This document shows positions 6,416 to 11,156 of a DNA stretch of 11,156 bases, one piece after another. This stretch comes from Candidatus Omnitrophota bacterium (GTDB lineage Bacteria > Omnitrophota > Gorgyraeia > 2-01-FULL-45-10): contig JAUYDB010000158.1 of NCBI GenBank assembly GCA_030691985.1, forward strand, positions 1 to 11,156. Reading direction: 5' to 3'. Below the pieces are notes generated by a model. The model was not told where the DNA came from and did no database searches. It saw only the letters and a list, made by a program, of their open reading frames with translations. The translations under genes were made by a program, and so were the position numbers. Each line of letters starts with the position of its first letter. Within the stretch, counting starts at the first letter, position 1.

Positions 6416-7858
6416 ATGGACGGACATATAATTACGGATAGAAATAAGCAGATGTGGATGATCGCTATCGTTGCCGTTTCAACTTTTATGTTTACCCTTG
6501 ACTATGGAATGTTGAACATATCGCTGCCGGCCATTTCCCGTTATTTTGGCGTGGGCCTTGACATTGTCGAAAGATTGCCTCTTGCCTATTTATTAATCGT
6601 AACCGGCACGTTGCTTGGGTTTGGAAAGTTGGGGGATGTAAAAGGATTTAAGAGGATCTTTGTTTTAGGATTATGCATATTTGCTTTGGGCACTTTTTTG
6701 TGCGGCATCTCCCAGGGCATGAACATGCTCCTCGCCTTTAGAATATTTCAGTGCCTTGGCGAGGCCATGTTCAGCCCGACCGGTATCGCGCTTATCACGG
6801 CATGCCTTCCTCATAATATAAAGGGAAAGGCGCTCGGGATTGTGGCAATGGCGCAAGGTTTAGGATTTTGCCTTGGGCCGGCCGCGGGCGGTTTTATAAA
6901 TTCCCATTTTGGCTGGCGTTATATATTTTTTATAAATATACCTATCGGTATAATTACCGCCCTTTTGGCGCGTAAGCTGCTTCCGGAAAGACAGCCTAAA
7001 ATTCATGATGCCGGATTCGACTCGATCGGCGCGGCCTTTATATTCATCGCGTTGTCCGCCTTGATCTTCGGCTTGAATTCAGTTATCGGGATGGGATGGG
7101 TCAGCAGGATAGTGCTCGTTTGTTTCGCCGTTTCTGCGGTATCTTTTATTATTTTCATAGCCCGGGAGAAAAAAATCTCTTATCCGATTCTGGACCTTGG
7201 CCTGTTCAGCAACAGGGATTTCGCTTTTGCAAGCGGCTCCGTTTTCCTTGCCACATTTATTTATATGGGGATAACTTTTCTCTTTCCGTTTTATCTTGAA
7301 CTGGTGATGGGGCTGAATGTATTACAGGCAGGTTTGGTCCTGATGACCCCGGCATTCATGATGATGGTAACGGCTCCTTTTGCGGGTAAGCTGTCCGACC
7401 TGATAGGTTCGCGCAAACTCTGTTCTTTTGCCATGGCGCTGGCAACCCTTTCATTCGTGATGCTTGCCTTTGTGGGCCGGGATTCCGGTATGCCTTTCGT
7501 AATTTTGTGTTTTTTGGTATCGGGTTTCGCGATGGGATTTTTTCTCGCGCCTAATAATAAACTTGTTATGGCGCACGCCCCTTTAGACAGGCAGGGGATG
7601 GCCGCAGGGGTATATAAGATAGTGCTGAGCACGGGCAGCGTTTTCGGGATAGCGCTCCTGCCGCTCATATTCATACATGCGGCCCTATTGCGGACAGGAG
7701 GCGCCCATATAAAGTTTGCTGAGATCAAAAAATCGCCTGACATTATGATGGCGGGATTCCATGGCATATTCGTAGCGGGCATTTTCATCTGCTTATTGGC
7801 GTCAGTATTTGCCGCATTAGCCAGAGATAAGATCATGAAGGACGTCACGAATAGGTGA
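6416..7858 (+). CDS. MFS efflux transporter, DHA2 (EmrB/QacA-like, 14-TM) family
   Basis: This is a 480-residue inner-membrane protein made almost entirely of hydrophobic segments, with a count compatible with 14 transmembrane helices. It carries the family signatures: LDYGMLNISLPAI in TM1 (Asp29, Asn34; the DHA2 motif LDxxxxNxALP), motif A GKLGDVKGFKR (70-80) in the TM2-TM3 loop, motif C-like GFCLGPAAGGF in TM5, then GWRYIFFINIPIGI. Proteins of this group export drugs or other small hydrophobic molecules using the proton gradient. The substrate cannot be told from the sequence, and no membrane-fusion partner gene is adjacent. ATG 6416 is preceded by GGGAGG (6404-6409) at 6-nt spacing, a strong site. 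It is set off from lnt by the palindromic gap, so it is probably a separate transcription unit or an added gene. It converges on the minus-strand genes with only 36 nt between stops. Confidence 0.92.
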   Translation: MDGHIITDRNKQMWMIAIVAVSTFMFTLDYGMLNISLPAISRYFGVGLDIVERLPLAYLLIVTGTLLGFGKLGDVKGFKRIFVLGLCIFALGTFLCGISQGMNMLLAFRIFQCLGEAMFSPTGIALITACLPHNIKGKALGIVAMAQGLGFCLGPAAGGFINSHFGWRYIFFINIPIGIITALLARKLLPERQPKIHDAGFDSIGAAFIFIALSALIFGLNSVIGMGWVSRIVLVCFAVSAVSFIIFIAREKKISYPILDLGLFSNRDFAFASGSVFLATFIYMGITFLFPFYLELVMGLNVLQAGLVLMTPAFMMMVTAPFAGKLSDLIGSRKLCSFAMALATLSFVMLAFVGRDSGMPFVILCFLVSGFAMGFFLAPNNKLVMAHAPLDRQGMAAGVYKIVLSTGSVFGIALLPLIFIHAALLRTGGAHIKFAEIKKSPDIMMAGFHGIFVAGIFICLLASVFAALARDKIMKDVTNR

Positions 7859-7885
7859 CAGTCACTTTTCGGGACTAAACGTCCC
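7844..7885. repeat. Cluster of short inverted repeats at the convergent junction
   Basis: GTCAC (7844-7848), GTGAC (7855-7859) and GTCAC (7861-7865) form two alternative short stems, the second followed by TTTT. GGGAC (7871-7875) pairs with GTCCC (7881-7885) across TAAAC. The block spans the end of the MFS gene and the gap to the convergent gene. Short stems could serve as a weak bidirectional terminator, but stem lengths of 5 bp are marginal, so only the repeat itself is certain. Confidence 0.4.
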
Positions 7886-7894
7886 CTGCCGGGA

Positions 7895-8128
7895 TTATTG
7901 TTTGTAATACACGATATCGCACGGTTGGTCTTTCATCGTTTGACATAAAGGACAATCGTCGTCAAGGTCATTGTCAATTTGACCATCAAGAACCTCATTT
8001 ATCCTCTGTTTTATCTGTTCCTCCGTAGGATTATCCAGATGAATTATGTTATAGCCGTTTATCCGAGAAACCATAACATTTTCGCCGTACACTTTTGTTA
8101 ATCGATTTAATGGTGTTGCGCCAGTCAT
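7895..8128 (-). CDS. Small hypothetical protein with CPLC motif
   Basis: I do not recognise this 77-residue protein. It is hydrophilic, with a predicted beta-rich N-terminal half (VMVSRINGYNIIHLD), a helix-like stretch (TEEQIKQRINEVL), an acidic run (DNDLDDD, residues 52-58) and then CPLC (Cys59, Cys62) with a third Cys70 near the C-terminus (QPCDIVYYKQ). The cysteines suggest half a zinc knuckle or a redox pair. A longer start at 8143 exists in frame, but the near-perfect Shine-Dalgarno GGAGGTG (8134-8140) lies inside that extension and points to the ATG at 8128, or the adjacent one at 8131. It is the last gene of the minus-strand run, 28 nt after the ORF6N gene, and shares that gene's AT-rich composition, so the two were probably acquired together. 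The strong ribosome binding site argues it is translated. Confidence 0.72.
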   Translation of the reverse strand: MTGATPLNRLTKVYGENVMVSRINGYNIIHLDNPTEEQIKQRINEVLDGQIDNDLDDDCPLCQTMKDQPCDIVYYKQ

Positions 8129-8133
8129 CATAT

Positions 8134-8140
8134 CACCTCC
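8134..8140 (-). promoter_or_regulatory. Strong ribosome binding site deciding the start of the small gene
   Basis: On the minus strand, GGGAGGTGAT precedes tandem ATG codons. The core GGAGG (8136-8140) is 7 nt from ATG 8128 and 4 nt from ATG 8131. It makes the upstream in-frame ATG at 8143 an unlikely start. Confidence 0.8.
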
Positions 8141-8156
8141 CATATGGTTTAAAGCT

Positions 8157-8669
8157 TTAATCCTCGTGTGGATGGAAACCTATGCGCCGTTTTGGTTTTT
8201 CCGGAGGCGTTAACAGTTGTCTTATTGCGTCAAAGACAACTTTGAACTGATAATCGTATTTTTTCTCTATTGCTGCTATTTTTCTTCTAAGGTCATGATT
8301 AGTTATAAGCATTCTTCTTAAATGAGTAAAGGCTCGCATGATCTGTATATTTACTAATATTGATAGCTCACTATTTAATACGCTTGAAAGCATAGCAACA
8401 CCCTGCTCTGTGAATGCATAAGGCATAACCGTCGAATGTTTTAATGTGATGAACCGGTCGCAAATTGCGACCAGTTCAATTTTTTCAGACTTTGTCAATT
8501 GGAACATGAAATCCGATGGGAACCGCTTAATATTTCTTTTTACCTGTTCATTTAGTCTTTTTGTGCTTACTCTGTAAAGAAAAGCCAAATCCCTGTCTAT
8601 CATTACCTTTTTTCCTCTCAGCATAAATATTTTGCTGGTTATTAGCTCTACCAATAATGCATCGGACAT
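8157..8669 (-). CDS. ORF6N domain-containing (phage antirepressor-type) DNA-binding protein
   Basis: The 170-residue protein carries the ORF6N domain, known from phage antirepressor and Rha-like proteins and thought to bind DNA. Diagnostic stretches are LRGKKVMIDRDLAFLYRVSTKRLNEQVKRNIKRFPSDFMFQLT (residues 17-59) and MPYAFTEQGVAMLSSVLNSELSILVNIQIMRAF (82-114), followed by a charged helical, probably coiled-coil part (LRRKIAAIEKKYDYQFKVVFDAIRQLL) and a basic tail KPKRRIGFHPHED. ATG 8669 has AAAGGA (8678-8683) at 8-nt spacing. The gene sits 24 nt downstream of comM in the same direction and 28 nt before a small hypothetical gene. It is clearly AT-richer than comM: 8281-8340 has 20 G+C out of 60, while 9481-9540 in comM has 37. 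Such genes are common as chromosomal singletons in candidate phyla. Its target and role are unknown; no phage structural or integrase gene is near. Confidence 0.9.
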   Translation of the reverse strand: MSDALLVELITSKIFMLRGKKVMIDRDLAFLYRVSTKRLNEQVKRNIKRFPSDFMFQLTKSEKIELVAICDRFITLKHSTVMPYAFTEQGVAMLSSVLNSELSILVNIQIMRAFTHLRRMLITNHDLRRKIAAIEKKYDYQFKVVFDAIRQLLTPPEKPKRRIGFHPHED

Positions 8670-8693
8670 GTTAGTCGTCCTTTCTTGTTATAT

Positions 8694-10226
8694 CTACCCC
8701 CACAAATTCCTGTCGAGACTCCTGTATGATATCGCTTCGGAGATATGATGCGCTTCGATGATGTCTTTTCCGTCCAGGTCGGCGATTGTCCGGCTTACCT
8801 TCAGGATTTTGTCGTAGGCGCGCGCTGAGATGCCGAGTTCCAGTATCGCGATCTTTAATAATTCCTCGCTTTCTTTGTCCATGACGCAGTAAATTTCCAG
8901 TTCCTTGGATTCGAGATGCGCGTTGAAGTTAACCCCCTCATTTTTATAACGTTTGTTCTGGACATCCCTGGCGGCGTCTACCCGCTTTCTGATAAGTTCG
9001 GACCCTTCGCCGCGGCGCTTGTCCGTAAGATGGCCTACATCTAACCGCGGCGCTTCAAGATGTATGTCTATCCTGTCTAAGAGCGGCCCGGATATCTTCG
9101 ACAAGTATCTTTGTATCTGAAAAGGCGTGCAATGGCACTCTCTTTTCGGGTCGGTGAAATATCCGCACGGGCAGGGGTTCATCGCGGCAACCAGCATGAA
9201 TTTGGAAGGGTAGGTGAGGGTATTGGCAATTCTCGAGATGGTGATCGATCCTTCCTCCATTGGCTGACGCATCACCTCAAGGACATTCTTCCTGAATTCG
9301 GGCAGCTCGTCCAAAAACAGCACGCCGTTATGCGCGCGGCTCACCTCGCCGGGCGTAGGATTGGTGCCGCCTCCGACCAATGCCGCGTCAGATATTGTAT
9401 GATGCGGTGAGCGGAACGGGCGTGTGCCGACAAGGCCCTTATTGGGAGAGAGGATCCCCGCCACGCTGTGGATCTTGGATGTCTCCAGGCTTTCCTCAAG
9501 CGTCATCTCGGAAAGGATGGTCGGCAGGCGCTTGGCCAGCATGCTCTTTCCCGAACCGGGAGGGCCTATGAGAAGGCAGTTGTGGGATCCCGCGGCCGCG
9601 ACTTCAAGGCCCCGCTTTACGTGTTCCTGCCCTTTAACGTCGCTGAAATCTACCCTGTATTTTGAATTTCTTTTAAATTGATGCGCAAAATTTGATTCTA
9701 CGGGTTTTATTGAGAATACCCCGTTCAGAAAATCTATGATATCTTTAAGCGTATCAGCCGGATATACTTCTACGCCTTTAACCACGGCGGCTTCCCTGGC
9801 GTTATCTTTCGGCAAGATAAATTTATTTTTCCCCATTTTAGATAATGACATAGATATCGGCAAAGCGCCTTTTATCGTTTTTAGCCTGCCATCCATGGAA
9901 AGCTCGCCGCAAAAGGCATGAGCGGATAGTTCATCGTGATTTATGACGCCCTGCGATGAAAGGATCGAGAGGGCGATAGGCAGATCAAACGACGCCCCTT
10001 CTTTCTTTAAGTCGGCGGGGGCAAGGTTTATCGTGATCTTTTTTGATGGGAATGAATAGCCGGAACTTTTAATGGCGGCCTTGATCCTGTCCCGCGATTC
10101 CCGTATTGCGAGATCCGGCAGACCCACGATATTAAAACCCGGCAGGCCTTCGCTTATGTATGTCTCTACCGTGACCTCGCAGGCATCTATTCCGTTTACG
10201 CAGCTTGAATAAATTTTCGCAATCAT
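8694..10226 (-). CDS. comM: YifB/ComM family Mg-chelatase-like AAA+ ATPase
   Basis: This family includes ComM, a hexameric helicase that promotes branch migration during natural transformation; in many bacteria it is called YifB. The 510-residue protein has a Lon-protease-like N-terminal domain (about residues 20-170; YISEGLPGFNIVGLPDLAIRESRDRIKAAI, INLAPADLKKEGASFDLPIAL). A Mg-chelatase AAA+ domain follows, with Walker A GPPGSGKS (221-228, Lys227), RPFRSPHHTISDAALVGGG, and Walker B GVLFLDELPEF (Asp306, Glu307). Four cysteines in NPCPCGYFTDPKRECHC (Cys352, 354, 364, 366) are typical of the family and metal-binding in appearance. A C-terminal helical lid carries ISARAYDKILKVSRTIADLDG. Length is normal for the family. 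ATG 10226 is preceded by AAAGGG (10234-10239) at 7-nt spacing. It lies 37 nt after yraN, an association seen in many genomes (yraN-comM). A role in DNA uptake or recombination is inferred from the family. Confidence 0.95.
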   Translation of the reverse strand: MIAKIYSSCVNGIDACEVTVETYISEGLPGFNIVGLPDLAIRESRDRIKAAIKSSGYSFPSKKITINLAPADLKKEGASFDLPIALSILSSQGVINHDELSAHAFCGELSMDGRLKTIKGALPISMSLSKMGKNKFILPKDNAREAAVVKGVEVYPADTLKDIIDFLNGVFSIKPVESNFAHQFKRNSKYRVDFSDVKGQEHVKRGLEVAAAGSHNCLLIGPPGSGKSMLAKRLPTILSEMTLEESLETSKIHSVAGILSPNKGLVGTRPFRSPHHTISDAALVGGGTNPTPGEVSRAHNGVLFLDELPEFRKNVLEVMRQPMEEGSITISRIANTLTYPSKFMLVAAMNPCPCGYFTDPKRECHCTPFQIQRYLSKISGPLLDRIDIHLEAPRLDVGHLTDKRRGEGSELIRKRVDAARDVQNKRYKNEGVNFNAHLESKELEIYCVMDKESEELLKIAILELGISARAYDKILKVSRTIADLDGKDIIEAHHISEAISYRSLDRNLWG

Positions 10227-10263
10227 GTCGTAACCCTTTCTATCTACAGGTTAGATTTGGAAT

Positions 10264-10641
10264 TTAGACATAATCGTCCTCCACAGCATTCTCGATTATT
10301 TCTATATTTTCCACCCCGTATTCGTAATTCAATTTTACCGAAACCACGTCTATTCTCCACTTCAAATCCATAAGGTTGTACCTTCTAAGGTAGGAGAGGG
10401 CGCATATAACCACATGTCTTTGTTTTGCTCTCGTTACCGAGATATACGGAGGGCCGAGAGAAGATGTTACGCGGGTCTTGACCTCGACAAAGACTATAAA
10501 ACCTTTATGCCTTGCGACAAGATCGATCTCGCCCAAGCGTGTGCGGACATTTTCCGCGAAGATCTTATAGCCTTTTCGTTTAAGGAGCTCTCTGGCCTTT
10601 TCCTCGCCAAGCGCGCCGATAAACCTATTCTCACGGCCCAT
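10264..10641 (-). CDS. yraN: YraN family (UPF0102) putative endonuclease
   Basis: The 125-residue protein matches the YraN/UPF0102 family, which has a restriction-endonuclease-like fold and unproven biochemical function, often linked to recombination or Holliday-junction processing by context. Seen are GALGEEKARELLKRKGYKIFAENVRTRLGEIDLVARHKGFIVFVEVKTR (residues 9-57), in which Asp40, Glu53 and Lys55 make a PD-(D/E)XK-type active site (GEID...EVK), then ISVTRAKQRHVVICALSYL and a terminal RIDVVSV strand. It starts at ATG 10641, four nt after the spoVG stop codon. Its Shine-Dalgarno GGAGGG (10649-10654) is formed by the last two glycine codons of spoVG, so the two are translationally coupled. 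comM follows 37 nt downstream. The length is normal for the family and the residues are intact, so an active nuclease is plausible. Confidence 0.93.
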   Translation of the reverse strand: MGRENRFIGALGEEKARELLKRKGYKIFAENVRTRLGEIDLVARHKGFIVFVEVKTRVTSSLGPPYISVTRAKQRHVVICALSYLRRYNLMDLKWRIDVVSVKLNYEYGVENIEIIENAVEDDYV

Positions 10642-10645
10642 TCGC

Positions 10646-10909
10646 TTACCCTCCGTATGCTTCCAACACGAGCTTTTCTATCTCGTCTTTCACCTCCCGT
10701 TTTAAAGGTACTACGGTGTTATACCACTTGCCATCCTTGCCTTCTTCGCGAGGCATGCTCACGAATAGGCCCTTCTCGCCCTCGACAATCCGCAGGCCCT
10801 TTACCACGAAAGCGCCGAGTATAGAAAGGTCGCAGAAGGCTTTTGTAGAACCGGTCCCGTCCAGCTTATGGATCCGGACCACTTCCATACCAAGATTCTC
10901 ATCTGCCAT
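10646..10909 (-). CDS. spoVG: SpoVG family nucleic-acid-binding regulator
   Basis: SpoVG proteins are small nucleic-acid-binding regulators, first known from Bacillus septation and sporulation control and also found in spirochaetes, Listeria and other non-sporulating bacteria. This 87-residue copy shows the family core: MEVVRIHKLDGTGSTKAFCDLSILGAFVVKGLRIVEGEKGLFVSMPREEGKDGKWYNTVVPL, with the GLFVSMP signature, then a C-terminal helix (REVKDEIEKLVLEAY). The start is ATG 10909; the in-frame GTG at 10918 lies within the Shine-Dalgarno GGAGGTGA (10915-10922) and is rejected. The N-terminus carries a seven-residue extension before the usual MEV start. It leads the unit spoVG-yraN-comM, with a promoter and operator-like repeats upstream. 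Sporulation is not implied: there is no other sporulation gene here and lnt indicates a diderm. It may act as a general post-transcriptional or DNA-binding regulator. Confidence 0.92.
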   Translation of the reverse strand: MADENLGMEVVRIHKLDGTGSTKAFCDLSILGAFVVKGLRIVEGEKGLFVSMPREEGKDGKWYNTVVPLKREVKDEIEKLVLEAYGG

Positions 10910-10914
10910 TTCAC

Positions 10915-10922
10915 TCACCTCC
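10915..10922 (-). promoter_or_regulatory. spoVG: Ribosome binding site deciding the spoVG start
   Basis: On the minus strand GGAGGTGA is followed by five bases and then ATG 10909 (GGAGG to ATG spacing 8). It is fully complementary to the 16S anti-Shine-Dalgarno. A GTG inside it (10916-10918) is therefore not the start. Confidence 0.85.
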
Positions 10923-10972
10923 CTTCCATCAGAGGGAATTTCCCCTCACCATATAAGACGTGAAAAATGCCC

Positions 10973-11012
10973 AAATTGTTGCAAAATATTTTAAAATATT
11001 CCGAAATTGTTG
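10973..11012 (-). promoter_or_regulatory. Operator-like array: direct repeats flanking a perfect palindrome
   Basis: On the minus strand, CAACAATTTCGG begins at 11012 and CAACAATTTGGG begins at 10981, a start-to-start distance of 31 bp (about three helical turns). Between them is the perfect 16-bp palindrome AATATTTTAAAATATT (10985-11000). The array overlaps the predicted -10 element and start point of the spoVG promoter, so a bound regulator could block transcription. The regulator is unknown; autoregulation by SpoVG or control by the ORF6N protein are possibilities only. Confidence 0.5.
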
Positions 11013-11016
11013 TCCC
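10988..11016 (-). promoter_or_regulatory. Putative sigma70-type promoter for spoVG-yraN-comM
   Basis: Reading the minus strand, GGGACA (11011-11016, four of six matches to TTGACA) is followed by a 17-nt spacer and TAAAAT (10988-10993, five of six matches to TATAAT). Transcription would begin near 10980-10982, leaving a leader of about 70 nt before ATG 10909. The region is AT-rich and has no gene. The -10 hexamer lies inside a 16-bp palindrome and the spacer covers one of the two direct repeats, so the promoter is probably regulated. Prediction by eye only. Confidence 0.45.
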
Positions 11017-11071
11017 GCAAAACAGCTTTATTGAAAAAAAGGTAATAGATCAGAGTTTTAAAAGACGGTGA

Positions 11072-11130
11072 TAAAAAGGGGTCTGACCCAACGCGTCTAT
11101 TATGCGGTGAATGGGTCTGACCCCTTTTTA
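11072..11130. repeat. Inverted repeat with GGGTCTGACCC arms, mobile or REP-like element
   Basis: The left arm 11072-11090 (TAAAAAGGGGTCTGACCCA) and right arm 11112-11130 are reverse complements over 19 nt with a single central mismatch, separated by 21 nt. Each arm itself contains the quasi-palindrome GGGTC-T-GACCC, so alternative folding is possible. On the + strand the right arm ends CCCCTTTTTA, which would also make a rho-independent terminator for a + strand transcript; on the - strand the left arm likewise ends in CCCCTTTTTA. It lies upstream of spoVG and close to the window edge. GGGTCTGACCC-type palindromes recur in many genomes near REP-associated Y1 transposases, but no transposase is in the window. 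Confidence 0.7.
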
Positions 11131-11156
11131 CTTTTTACAGATAGCTTGCTATGCCA

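Noticed and set aside
7291..7848. 185-codon minus-strand ORF opposite the MFS gene
   Set aside because: It is the antisense shadow of a transporter with clear family motifs; its translation is low-complexity and resembles no known family, and no ribosome binding site was seen.
7895..8143. Longer start (ATG 8143) for the small CPLC protein
   Set aside because: The near-perfect Shine-Dalgarno lies within the extension, so initiation at 8128 or 8131 is far more likely.
7895..8669. Confident call of a toxin-antitoxin or defence system
   Set aside because: Only gene size, spacing and composition support it; no toxin or nuclease motif is visible, so it is kept as a hypothesis.
9111..9921. Several + strand ORFs opposite comM
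   Set aside because: Antisense shadows of a well-conserved AAA+ gene; overlapping one another and without recognisable domains.
10646..10918. GTG 10918 as the spoVG start
   Set aside because: The GTG is part of the Shine-Dalgarno itself; ATG 10909 has the right spacing.
10414..10994. + strand ORFs opposite yraN and spoVG
   Set aside because: Both minus-strand genes carry family signatures and good ribosome binding sites, so the opposite frames are by-products.
1..11156. CRISPR array, tRNA or rRNA genes, integrase or transposase genes
   Set aside because: No regularly spaced repeat of CRISPR size, no recognisable tRNA or rRNA sequence and no recombinase motifs were seen in any frame.

Overview
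This window looks like a piece of a chromosome from an uncultured Gram-negative bacterium at roughly 50% GC. Evidence for an outer-membrane lineage is a full apolipoprotein N-acyltransferase (lnt). Heavy use of ATA (Ile) and AGG/AGA (Arg) codons, a SpoVG homologue, an ORF6N protein and several small palindromic or heptameric repeats would fit a candidate phylum such as Omnitrophota. That taxonomic guess is inference from style and gene content only. No rRNA, tRNA or CRISPR array was seen.

Left part, + strand (1-6293): a tight housekeeping cluster. It begins inside uvrC (3' end only), then a short single-domain O6-alkylguanine-DNA methyltransferase overlapping uvrC by 47 nt, then prfB (release factor 2), secA, and lnt overlapping the secA stop codon. 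The prfB gene has the classic programmed +1 frameshift: its true start is at 807, an in-frame TGA lies at 876-878, and the frameshift signal at 861-879 is intact. The themes are DNA repair, translation termination, protein export and lipoprotein maturation. Heptanucleotide micro-repeats lie at the prfB-secA junction (supplying the prfB stop codon), in the first codons of lnt, and in an lnt loop.

Middle (6294-7894): a 122-nt gap carries a perfect 11-bp REP-like palindrome. A 14-TM drug-efflux-type MFS transporter (DHA2 family) with its own good ribosome binding site follows. The gap to the convergent minus-strand genes is only 36 nt and is full of short GTCAC/GGGAC inverted repeats.

Right part, - strand (7895-11156), read right to left: spoVG, yraN, comM, an ORF6N-domain gene and a 77-residue cysteine-containing protein of unknown function. 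spoVG and yraN are translationally coupled. The last two genes are visibly AT-richer and look like an acquired addition to the end of the spoVG-yraN-comM unit. Upstream of spoVG, a sigma70-like promoter overlaps a 16-bp perfect palindrome flanked by two direct CAACAATTT repeats 31 bp apart, which looks like an operator. Further upstream lies a 19-bp-arm inverted repeat built of GGGTCTGACCC quasi-palindromes, probably a mobile or REP-type element and possibly also a terminator.

No complete new multi-gene system is evident. The most interesting items are the operator-like region before spoVG, the ORF6N plus small-protein pair, the heptamer micro-repeats that have entered coding sequence, and the ATL-sized but Cys-containing methyltransferase next to uvrC.
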